Origin: Chara braunii
Taxonomy: Eukaryota; Streptophyta; Charophyceae; Charales; Characeae
Reading direction: 5' to 3'
Assembly (NCBI GenBank): GCA_003427395.1
Contig: BFEA01000435.1
Span: forward strand, 1,199,832 to 1,220,575
DNA length: 20,744 bases
The notes beneath the pieces are model-generated. The model saw nothing but the letters and a program-made list of their open reading frames with translations. It did no database searches and was not told the DNA's origin. Below, piece by piece: positions 8,451 to 16,134 of the stretch. The number at the start of each line of letters is the position of its first letter. Within the stretch, counting starts at the first letter, position 1. The translations under genes and the position numbers were made by a program.

Positions 8451-8603
8451 AGCCGCCATGAGACCTCCGACCTTTGGTCTGAGCGTCTCCGTAGGCAAGG
8501 CAAATAGGCCTTGTACGGGGGCAGATTCCTTCCCTTCAGAGTCTAGGGCTTGGGATGCCCTGGATAAGGACCTTGAATCCTGGCCCAGGACCAACGTCCG
8601 ACT

Positions 8604-9406
8604 ATAAAAAATCTCTAAAAAACAAAGGATAAAAGGAGATCTTCATTTTCTCTCAAACCCATAATTTGTTTAACCCTTACACACGGTCCTAGTAGGCCGC
8701 ACGAAACACTCGAGACATATATATACACATATATAGAGAGGGTTATTAATATAGGACGATCACTTCTCACAGTCACAGTGAGACTCCTCTCAGCCATATG
8801 TACATTTATGTGAGCGCAGGCAGTCAAATCCCAAGTCCGAATCAACAAGCATACCTGCAATCACATCAAAGATTCAACCAGAGTCCAAGCACTAGACGGC
8901 GTCAACTTCAACCATTCTCTATGCTCATACCCCTTGCTTTAACCATACAAACCTCACTCTTGTTCGACTCCCCAAAATAAATACTCAGTACTTCAGTCAA
9001 ATGGCCATTTAATAAAGTCCGGGTAAAAACACAATGAAACAATTCAAGTCACAGGGCTAAAGCCTTTAGGTTGAGTGACAAGAGTAGATTGGAGTTGAAT
9101 CACAAACCGACGAATCGGCAACCCACCTGTTATCAGTGATAACATAAAATGATCCTCAAGAGATCAAGTTGAATCTGGTCCTGAACTTGAATCAAACGAT
9201 CAAGAGGACTTGTAACACATAACAAGTCAATCCCCAAGCTAGATCTATAAGTCGATGAAGAATAATCCCCACATCACGATCTCACTCAAGAATCATTATA
9301 CCTAACTATATCTAAGCCTACCTAGAAGCAAGTGCCCAAAAAAAGGTAGACTCATCGCAAAATCTCCCCTATTCAGAGTGGACTACCAGAATCTTTTTTA
9401 AACTAA
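8604..9406. other. Non-coding DNA, no recognised feature
   Basis: There are no supported genes. A short AT dinucleotide tract (CATATATATACACATATATA, 8717-8736) is present. The frames here are short and without motifs. A weak, diverged unit of the following 122-bp array may begin near 9358. Confidence 0.5.
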
Positions 9407-9407
9407 G

Positions 9408-10020
9408 AAAATTTCGACAGCGCTTCCCGTAGGAAAAGTGTCTTTCCAGAATTTATATAAGCCCAAATATGAGAGCAGAAATAATCTTTAACTCTGGAAA
9501 GTTAAATTCTGCCTAACTCCCTGAATTAGTAGAAATTTGGGCAGCACTCCCTTTAGAAAATGCGACTTCCCAGATTTACACTAAGTCAGATATGAACTCA
9601 AAAGACAACTTGAGTCTAACTTAGACAAGATTTAACTGACTCCTTAGTTTTGCAGAAATTTCGGCATCACTGCCTTTAGAAAAGTGCTCTTCCAAAATTT
9701 ATACAAAGCTAAGTCCAGAACTTGAGAATAACTTTGACTTCTCAAAGTCCAATTTTATCTAACTCCCTGAACTAACAAAAATTTGGGCAGCACTCCCTTT
9801 AGAAAAGAAGACTTTCCATATTTTTACTAGGTCAGATATAAGAAAAGACAAGCTGAACTTTGACAAGTGAAGAATTGACTAACTCCTTGGATTTGTAGAA
9901 ATTTCGGCAGCGCTTCCCGTAGAGAAAGTAGCTTGCGAAAATTTATACAAAGCCAAACACAAAAAATGATCCCAGAAAATGTGAGAATTGATCCAAGTAA
10001 AAAAAAACTTAGCTCATAAA
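9408..10020. repeat. Five-unit array of about 122-bp repeats, two alternating types
   Basis: Units start at about 9408, 9532, 9655, 9777 and 9898, giving periods of 124, 123, 122 and 121 bp. Each begins AAATTT followed by CGGCAGCGCTTCCCGTAG (units 1 and 5; unit 3 is diverged) or GGGCAGCACTCCCTTTAG (units 2 and 4). Then comes a CTTYCCAxAATTTAYAC-like block and, at the end, CTAACTCCYTGAA or GACTAACTCCTT. The opening block resembles repeats I remember from non-coding internal regions of plant LTR retrotransposons (unverified). Frames are not maintained. Confidence 0.85.
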
Positions 10021-10245
10021 ATGCAGGAATTGAAACTAACTCCTATAGCTCTAACATATGGCGAGCGACTAAAAGCAACTACCTATCAAACTAAAACTCG
10101 GACCCAGTAGTAACCTCACTCGGCCACATGCAGGCTAAACCACATAGGTAAGTACTCTCACCATCCCAAGTTCATCTGGTCAAACAATAGTTCATAGTCT
10201 TTCAGTGGTTTAGCCTTTTATACCCTACTTACATAAGGCATAAAA
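10021..10245. other. Non-coding spacer between two repeat arrays
   Basis: About 225 bp between the 122-bp array and the hairpin array. No gene or repeat unit is recognised. Confidence 0.5.
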
Positions 10246-11066
10246 TCAGGCCACCCAAACTTATAGAATGCGCCTAACTTAGCCAAGAAGTATACACAAA
10301 ACAGAGTACACAACTACTTCTCTCTTCTGTGGGCATATGACTAGACCATTCTAGTCGCCCTGAACTATTTAAGATATCCAAGTTATATATACATGTCTTC
10401 CCTTTTGTCTTTTGAGGCTGCATATGACTGAGCTACCTTAAGTTCAGTCTGCCCCTGCTTACCATCAATTTTATTCTTAATTATACTCTCTTCAAGTTGT
10501 GATAGGCTATAGTCAGACCACCTAAACTTATAGAACAGTCTGATTAGCTCGTTTTTAAATAAAATAATAATAAATTCTAGCCAAATTATAACCATTGGGT
10601 TCCAACATGCGCGAGGCTTTGAGTCAGACCACCTGAACTTACAAAACAGTCTGGCTCTTTGCCTGATTAATTTCTTTCTGATCCATTCTGTGCGTGGCAT
10701 TGAGCCAGATCACCTGAACTTACAGAATGATCTGCCCTCTATCAGGTTCATTTTCTTCGAATAAAAGTCGGAAGAGGCTAAGCCACCTAAACTTATAGAA
10801 CGGCTTAGATCTCCTCGTTCAGAACGAAATAAACATGGGAAAATCCAAGTAAACAAGGCAACCAAGGCACCTGAACTTACAGAACGCACTTGGCCCCTGA
10901 AAACGTCAACCACAAGCAGCCTTCACAAGTCAAAGCAGTCAGGCCACCTAAACTTATAGAACAGTCTGACCCTCCATGCAAACCACAGCTCTGGGTGACC
11001 CCAGACTTATGGAAACTTCCCAGCCTCCAGAGCAATCAGACCCCCTAAACTTATAGAAGGGTGTGA
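10246..11066. repeat. Array of nine hairpins with a shared loop and differing stems
   Basis: Nine units carry the 19-nt core CACCTRAACTTAYAGAAYR or a close variant, each flanked by complementary arms. Arms (5'/3'): AGGC/GCCT at 10248; TCAGAC/GTCTGA at 10513; CAGAC/GTCTG at 10625; CAGAT/ATCTG at 10706; CTAAGC/GCTTAG at 10778; CCAAG/CTTGG at 10862; GTCAGGC/GTCTGAC (one G·U) at 10938; CTGGG/CCCAG at 10991 (diverged core); TCAGAC/GTGTGA (one mismatch) at 11036. Spacing shrinks from over 100 to about 45 nt along the array. A further hairpin with another loop (GACTAG/CTAGTC with outer GGGC/GCCC) lies at 10331-10360. No protein frame spans the units. Confidence 0.85.
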
Positions 11067-11910
11067 CGTTCCATGCAAACCAAAATAGAACAAAGCACTG
11101 GTCTCCCCAAACTTGTGGTGACTTCCCTGCCTTAATGACCCAGCCAACCCTCATGCAAAACATCTCACCATCCTCCCTTTCCCAGATGCAATTCTTTTTA
11201 GCAATTTGCTTTCATACAATCAACAAAGCTGAAACTGAGCTTGAACAGACATTCCTTTACTCGGTCTGATCGAGTGTCCTGAAAGTCAAACCAGAAATAA
11301 CATAGGGTTGCACATCATACATTCAGTCAGCGATGCATTGGGTAATACAGATAGGGGTTATACCTAGGTTTGTAGAGGGAAAGCAATGGTTACCTTTCAG
11401 TTCCCTGCCTCCAAAACTCCTCCTGAGTTCCGGCAGAGCTCCCGCAATCGGTGGGCTAACTCCCCACAGTGCCTTGCTGCGGTCCTACGGGTTGCAATCC
11501 TGACTGTCGCCTTCCTCTCAAAACCAACAGACTAGACTTAGAGTAAGAAGGGCAGAAAGAGGTAGATTTAAGACTCTCAGATCCAAGAGAGGTGCACTCA
11601 AACTCGCACGAGAGGGCCTTGATATCTTATTATGCCTTAGGGCCCCGCAATGGCGGCCAAATACAGCAGCAACTGAAGTCAAATAACTGAGTCCAACTTT
11701 CTGACGGCTCCCGAGGTTGCACCGATGACCCTCCCTCTTCGTAAGCTTTGACCGCACCTCCTATGCCAACTCACGTTTTCCCTGGTAAAACTGCATCCAC
11801 ACGGACTTAGCTAACCGTGCTCGACACATCGTACGCCCTGTGTGCACTTTCAAAGTCCCGTAGTAAAGCAAAGGTACGCAGCGCGACGCAGCGAAAATGC
11901 AACTTAGCGT
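11067..11910. other. Non-coding DNA below the second LTR-like copy
   Basis: A further weak relative of the hairpin core may occur at about 11097-11125 (CCCCAAACTTGTGG), without clear arms. The remaining DNA has only short opposed frames (11063-11269 on +, 11518-11757 on -). No primer-binding site is visible next to 11911, unlike the copy at 7639. Confidence 0.45.
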
Positions 11911-12375
11911 TGTCGAGCGCATCGGCCCCAACGCGAGCGAGGGCTATTGCGGCGATGTCACGCAATAGTTTAAACAGAAAACTTAACCAAATCAGAGACA
12001 ACTTGAGAACGATGCATAAGTAATCCCGCGAGCCGCCGAGACGGTCGTGGTCGCATCGTCCTTTCGCCGCTCTAGCCGGGTGCGCCAGCTGTACATCCCG
12101 TGATCCCCTACGACAAGACAGGTTTCAGCGGGGCATAAGCTTGCTTCCCTAAGGGGATGTCACCACCCTTAGGGGCGTATCCCTACCGAGCTGCCGACCC
12201 ACGTGCGAAAGCTTTTAAATGCAATTGAAGAGGTGGGTCAACCGTGGGCGTTTTGCTCGCTCGCTGTAGTATAGGTACGCGCGATTAAACGCCTATTGAA
12301 CCCGGACGTCGTCCGTTCCTTAGGGCGCTTATCTCCTAAGTACCGAACATACGCCAGTCGACTAGGAAGGTCTCA
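11911..12375 (-). mobile_element. Diverged second copy of the LTR segment
   Basis: It starts TGTCGAGCGCATCGG, matching TGTCGGACGCATCGG at 7639. It shares long landmarks in the same order: GATGTCACGCA, GTGCGCCAGCTGTAC (12080-12094), CCCCTACGACA, the TGTCACC hairpin, AGAGGTGG, GGGCGTTTT, GTACGCGCG and CGACTAGGA. A 42-bp length difference separates the start offset (4272) from the offset at GCGCCAGCTGTAC (4314). The - strand orientation is assigned by analogy with the first copy. It may be an old solo LTR, or one end of a nested element. Opposed short frames inside it (11807-12023) are shadows of this repeat. Confidence 0.65.
12147..12174. other. Hairpin with TGTCACC loop in the second LTR copy
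   Basis: CCCTAAGGG (12147-12155) and CCCTTAGGG (12166-12174) pair perfectly over 9 bp around a 10-nt loop containing ATGTCACC. The stem sequence differs from that of the first copy (7840-7860) while pairing is kept. Confidence 0.7.
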
Positions 12376-12553
12376 ACCTCGTGTGAAAACCCCAATATCC
12401 CCTTTGGTCACCGGCTAAAAAGTAAAACATATCAACCATTAGTTATAAAAAAAGATCAACGGAAGTCAACATAAACATATATCCAAACGGGAATGATAAC
12501 CGAAGGAATCTACATCATCATTGGATACATCCAATAACACAACATCTAAATAA

Positions 12554-12579
12554 AATTCGACCACCCTGTGGGTCGAATT
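12554..12579. other. Perfect 9-bp hairpin
   Basis: AATTCGACC and GGTCGAATT flank the 8-nt loop ACCCTGTG. The surrounding DNA (12.4-12.8 kb) has no supported gene. Confidence 0.75.
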
Positions 12580-12833
12580 CCACAAAAATCATACAGCCGC
12601 CAACGGAGAGTTGACTTTCAACAATAACTTCAATGCAGCCGACAAGGTAGTCGGTCTGGCTTAGTTTTGACTTGATGAGATGCGTTGCCAAAGTTACTCA
12701 TTTCATCCTACCCCCGACCTAAGACTAGACATGCATACACTTGTTGCCTTACGTTCCTAATATTTTCAATGACAGACTGCTTTGCGGATGATTCTTTATC
12801 AGGTGAATTGCTTGAGGTGTTGCATGCCTCACC

Positions 12834-13010
12834 CTCTAGGAAGTGGTCTGGGGTACTCCTCCTCCTCGCCCGAGCACAAGACTCGGATCTCAAAAGTGAG
12901 ACCGTCTCCACCGAATCGGCAAAGTACCCCCCCGTAGAACGGTCCACTCTGGGTCGATAACAGGGTCGGCTCCTGAAGCAACGAACCCCCGCCCCAGATG
13001 CTTCCTAGAG
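12834..13010. repeat. Fold-back element of about 177 bp
   Basis: The arm CTCTAGGAAGTGGTCTGGGG (12834-12853) is complementary to CCCCAGATGCTTCCTAGAG (12992-13010), except for a small internal loop (TGG against CA). Inside are GGGTACT/AGTACCC-type partial matches and the small hairpin TCTCA/TGAGA. Opposed frames of 91 (+) and 79 (-) codons cross it, with no basis to prefer either. It could be a small non-autonomous inverted-repeat element or a structured RNA source. Confidence 0.65.
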
Positions 13011-13029
13011 ATAGTGGATGCGTCCACCG

Positions 13030-13754
13030 CAAGTAGCTTTCATATATTTTTTATTTTTTTTAAATCCCGGGGTAACTTAGACGAAAAGAAATCAGAAGAG
13101 ATAACGAACTTCAGAATCATTTAGACAGGTATAGGTAGATAAGGTCGTTCGGGATAAAATGTGTCAATCCTTGGGAAAAAGCTAAATACATTTGACCTTA
13201 TCTGCTTTATTTCAATAGAATTCATTCTACGACACACGTTGAATAACATTTTTCCAAAACAATAAGTTATTTCTGACACGCAGGCAGGTGAAAGGTAGAA
13301 AGAACACAATGCATTCCTTCATCTCAAATAGGCATAATCAATCTCCATTGTAAGCATCCCTCTACCTACCTGCACAGACCGCAAAGGAAACACGTTCAAA
13401 AGAAAACAATACAATCCCATACTCGAGTCAGACTTTTCCATTCACATGCATGACTTGCACAACTTTCCTCTACCTTTTCTTTTGAATATTCAAAACAAAC
13501 AGGGTCAAGCAAAGTGCGGGTTCATACAGGCGCGAAAGGAAGTCTGAGTCATTCAACTGACCTTGAGTGAAGTGGTGCCGAAGAAGCGTCCTGGCTCACT
13601 CAAAAAAGTCAACCAACAAGCTGTGTGTGCCGCCGAAAGTTTTAGTCTTAAGGAAAATCCTGATCAAACTGCCTTTCACTCGCACGCCTCATCCGCAGTA
13701 ACCCAAGCGTGAAAACGGCGAGCCGCACGCGTCCCAGAAAAAAACACTCAATTT
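13030..13754. other. AT-richer intergenic DNA, no supported gene
   Basis: A T-rich stretch (13041-13061) is followed by ordinary sequence. The only notable frame (13121-13309, -) has no motif. Nothing else is recognised. Confidence 0.5.
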
Positions 13755-13835
13755 GGTACCACGTCAGTCCCAACTGGTCCTAAGCGGTCCCAGATGGTCC
13801 CACGCGGTTCTAGGTGGTCCCACGCTGTCAAACAC
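13755..13835. repeat. Decamer repeat GGTCCYANRY-like
   Basis: A run of about seven units with a 10-nt period, the clearest being GGTCCTAAGC, GGTCCCAGAT, GGTCCCACGC, GGTTCTAGGT and GGTCCCACGC (13776-13825). The lead-in CCACGTCAGTCCCAACT recurs with one change about 200 bp downstream (near 13958-13975). Confidence 0.8.
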
Positions 13836-14214
13836 TTCGTCAAATGACTACTGAGTCGAAAACCGTTTCGGAATCCGCCACACTTCTCAAAAAAATAAAA
13901 TCGGTGCCGATACCCAAAACCGCATGCGTCGAGACTGCCACAAATGGCCATTCGCGTCCCACGTTAGTCCCAACTACAAAACATTTATCTCATATGCCGC
14001 ATAAAAAAATTAAAAATTTCATAAATCCCACCAGTCGCATGTTGTCAACCGCCATCATGTCACTCTGCTGCTGCCGTACACACCAATGGTAGCAGACCTT
14101 CACCAAGAAAAGCAGACGTTGCGCCACAACAAGAAAAACCTTTCAGCGCCGTAAAAAAAAACTACACTGTCGCGCCGCACGTCCCACCGTCGTGCCGCAA
14201 CTCCACTGTCATGT

Positions 14215-14480
14215 CGAACTCTCGTCGGAAAATGGCAGCACGTCGTCGCGCCGTGCCCTGTAAAAAAAGAAACGGCAGCGCTTCGTCGTGTCGTATCACA
14301 AAAAAAAAAACGGCAGCGCTTTGCCGTGCCGTACCACCTGTAAAAAAAAAAAAATGGCAGCGCTTCGCCGCGATGTATTACCGTGCCGTGAAAACGGCAG
14401 CGTCATTTTTTGAAACAAAGTGTCGCCGACGTGCCGTGGAAACGGCAGCGTCATCCCTCAGAATAAAGGTGTCGCGCCGA
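14215..14480. repeat. Degenerate tandem repeat, A-run plus ACGGCAGCG
   Basis: Six units of roughly 40-52 bp share an A-rich run, then GGCAGCG(C/T), then CTTYGYCGTGCCGT or a related YCGCCGNYGTGCCGT block. Poly-A lengths of up to about 13 vary between units. The 97-codon + frame at 14211-14504 is a read-out of this repeat (Lys/Arg/Ala-rich) and not a supported gene. Confidence 0.75.
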
Positions 14481-14539
14481 CGCCACGGTATTTCGGCATC
14501 ATAACCCCACCACTTGTCGTGCTCCCCGTCGCTCCTTGC

Positions 14540-14618
14540 CACGCTCCGCTGCCGCTCCTCATCATGCTCCGCTGCCGTTCCTCACCATGCTCCGCTGCCG
14601 CTCCTCATCATGCTGCCG
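14540..14618. repeat. 23-bp tandem repeat, about 3.4 copies
   Basis: Copies start at 14540, 14563 and 14586 (CATGCTCCGCTGCCGCTCCT then CAT), with a partial copy from 14609. They differ by one to three bases. A 23-bp unit is not a multiple of three, so frames through it rotate, which argues against the overlapping + and - frames being genes. Confidence 0.9.
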
Positions 14619-14839
14619 TAGAGTCCCCCTAGAGACCAGCCTGCCAAGGTGGTGCAGAATGCTCCAGCCAAGGCTATGGTTGTCTCCTCCCTCGTCGCGC
14701 TCCTCCGCAGTCCTCCAGCTTCGCCAACTGCACTCCTGCCTCCTCTCCAGCACTCCAGCGATGAGGCGAGTGTGCTGTCGCACACTGGCAGCTGGAGGCA
14801 AGTGTGAGGCAGTTGGGGGACAACTTCCTCTTTTGTAGT

Positions 14840-14981
14840 AGCTGAGGAGGGCACCAGCCGCCTCAGCTGCCCCTAGGCAAAATTCGTCACTTGCCTGGGG
14901 CCGTCGATCTGAGCCAGATCAACGGACTGAGGCTATCTCACCTCAGCCACACACTTAGGGTGGCAGTTGTACTCAATTGCC
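14840..14981. other. Chain of five consecutive hairpins
   Basis: In order: AGCTGAGG/CCTCAGCT (14840-14868); CCCCTAGGCAA/TTGCCTGGGG with a bulged T (14870-14900); CCGTCGATCTG/CAGATCAACGG with one mismatch (14901-14925); CTGAGG/CCTCAG (14927-14946); GGCAGTTG/CAATTGCC with one G·U (14962-14981). The second and third abut. No frame of note crosses the chain. It could belong to a structured RNA or an inverted-repeat-rich mobile element. Confidence 0.7.
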
Positions 14982-15085
14982 CCTCCCTTTTCCCTCCACT
15001 CAGCCCTACACTGAGTGCAGGTTCAGCGGGAAAATGGCTGTTTCCAGCCAAGTTCCCCTCACGGACCCTCTAGTTCACAGCTCTC

Positions 15086-15107
15086 GCCTGAATGACTGCA
15101 TTCAGGC
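15086..15107. other. Perfect 9-bp hairpin
   Basis: GCCTGAATG and CATTCAGGC flank the 4-nt loop ACTG. Confidence 0.8.
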
Positions 15108-15196
15108 CAATACTGCTTGAACTTGGTGCACGTCCACGACCACGTTTGACTGTTCCTTTCTCTCCCCTCTCTACTTTTCCTCTTTTCTCCCCTGCC

Positions 15197-15239
15197 CTCC
15201 CCTGAAAACGGGGATGGCAGTTGTCAGATTGGGAGAGGT
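15197..15239. repeat. Dispersed repeat, copy 1 (pair with 15553-15597)
   Basis: CCCTGAAAACGGGGATGGCA followed by a GGGAG-like end resembles CCCTGACAACGGGGAGGCAG at 15555, and both follow a pyrimidine-rich run. The similarity covers about 45 bp and suggests two copies of one small element about 356 bp apart. Confidence 0.6.
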
Positions 15240-15246
15240 AGGGAAA

Positions 15247-15312
15247 GAACTCGTGAAAATGCACGAGTTCAAATCCCGACACGCTCAGGGCGGGGTGCAA
15301 AAAGTACCCCGA
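15247..15312. other. Two hairpins in tandem
   Basis: A perfect 9-bp stem GAACTCGTG/CACGAGTTC with loop AAAATG (15247-15270) is followed by CGGGGT/ACCCCG around a 9-nt loop (15292-15312). Confidence 0.75.
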
Positions 15313-15495
15313 CTTTGAGCATTTTTAGAAAACTATTCGCTTAATAACAAAAATTGAAAAAAAATTATGCGCATAGCCTAAGTGCCTGACTATCTATAGA
15401 AAAACTGGTAAGGTCAACAAAAATGTTTTACGCCACCAAACAAATAGTGGCGCAAACTGAAAAGTACAGTTTTAAAAAAAAAACTCAGATTCCGT

Positions 15496-15556
15496 TTTTT
15501 CGTTTTCTTTTCTTTTCTTTTCTTTTCTTTTTCTTCTTTTCTTTTTCTTCTTCCCC
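15496..15556. repeat. TTTTC polypyrimidine microsatellite
   Basis: Repeated TTTTC units run into mixed CTT and C-rich DNA. Three long frames through this stretch (15423-15935 on +, 15472-15888 and 15485-15790 on -) are dominated by Phe/Ser or Lys/Glu from the repeat, and I do not support them as genes. Confidence 0.85.
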
Positions 15557-15597
15557 CCTGACAACGGGGAGGCAGCTGCAGGTCGGGAGGAGCAGGT
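15553..15597. repeat. Dispersed repeat, copy 2 (pair with 15197-15239)
   Basis: See copy 1. Shared core: CCCTGAMAACGGGGA and an adjoining GGCAG word. Confidence 0.6.
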
Positions 15598-15740
15598 CCC
15601 CTTCTCTCCCTTCCTCCCATCCCTCTCTCTCTCGGTCTCCACTGAATCCTTCAACCCCCTCTTGCTTTTCAACCCCCCCCTTCCTGCCTGTGCCTGCATA
15701 CAGCCTACGACCCCAGCCAGATTCAGACAAGGCTGGAGTA

Positions 15741-15792
15741 GTTCCCTCAGTAGTTGCTGAGGGAACAGTTGCTCGTTTTCCCACGAGCAACT
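15741..15792. other. Two directly abutting perfect 26-nt hairpins
   Basis: GTTCCCTCAG-TAGTTG-CTGAGGGAAC (15741-15766) is followed with no gap by AGTTGCTCGT-TTTCCC-ACGAGCAACT (15767-15792). Both have 10-bp perfect stems and 6-nt loops. The stems are unrelated in sequence, so they did not arise by simple duplication of one hairpin. Confidence 0.9.
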
Positions 15793-15855
15793 ACAGGGTT
15801 TTCTTTCCCCTGTGGCAGCGCGCGCCGCACCCGGCTGCCAACAACGCCAGGTTCG

Positions 15856-15917
15856 GGCGCATCGTTGGAAGTTGCAGCCCGTTTCCAAAAGTGAACAGGC
15901 GCAACTTCAACTGCGCC
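15856..15917. other. Long imperfect hairpin
   Basis: GGCGCA, GTTG and AAGTTGC on the left (15856-15875) pair in order with GCAACTT, CAAC and TGCGCC on the right (15901-15917). This gives 17 bp, with a 2-nt and a 1-nt bulge and a 25-nt loop. Confidence 0.75.
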
Positions 15918-16084
15918 ACGATAAGAAAGGAATGAGGGAGGGGGAATCTTTCAAAATAAGACAAAAAGAAAAAGAAAAATCTTAAACAAAGTCTTTTACG
16001 AAAAATATCCAAGAGAATAAACAAACAAAGAAACGAACTTACCTACTATGCTGCCCGTGACAACGAGCGCCTGTAGCTCCTTCT

Positions 16085-16128
16085 GGGGACTTCAAGTCCC
16101 CATCACGTCTCATTGCGCCATCTGGCGC
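16085..16128. other. Two small perfect hairpins before a poly-T run
   Basis: GGGGACT/AGTCCCC (16085-16101, loop TCA) and GCGCCA/TGGCGC (16115-16128, loop TC). GCGCTGTAGC follows before the T21 run, and its partial inverse GCTACAGC recurs after it (about 16198-16205). Confidence 0.7.
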
Positions 16129-16134
16129 TGTAGC

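Larger units (their letters stand above)
7639..8603 (-). mobile_element. Probable 5' LTR of a degraded - strand LTR retrotransposon
   Basis: The lower boundary is set by the primer-binding site two bases away. It begins, in + orientation, with TGTCGGACG. The upper boundary is proposed from the inverted match GTCGGACG (7640-7647) to CGTCCGAC (8595-8602), giving about 965 bp. The expected terminal CA is not intact there (CT instead), so this edge is less certain. Part of it (7639 to about 8070) has a diverged second copy at 11911-12375. Contents include a hairpin at 7833-7865, a CA-rich low-complexity tract at about 8070-8160, TATAAAA at 8242-8248 on +, and a hairpin cluster at 8373-8450. No intact 3' LTR was found at lower coordinates. 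Confidence 0.55.

Noticed and set aside
14536-14854. Overlapping + and - frames of 79-100 codons
   Set aside because: They cross a 23-bp tandem repeat that is not a multiple of three, and they overlap on both strands.
15423-15935. 170-codon + frame and its 138/101-codon - strand counterparts
   Set aside because: All run through the TTTTC microsatellite and C/T-rich DNA, with biased composition and no motif.
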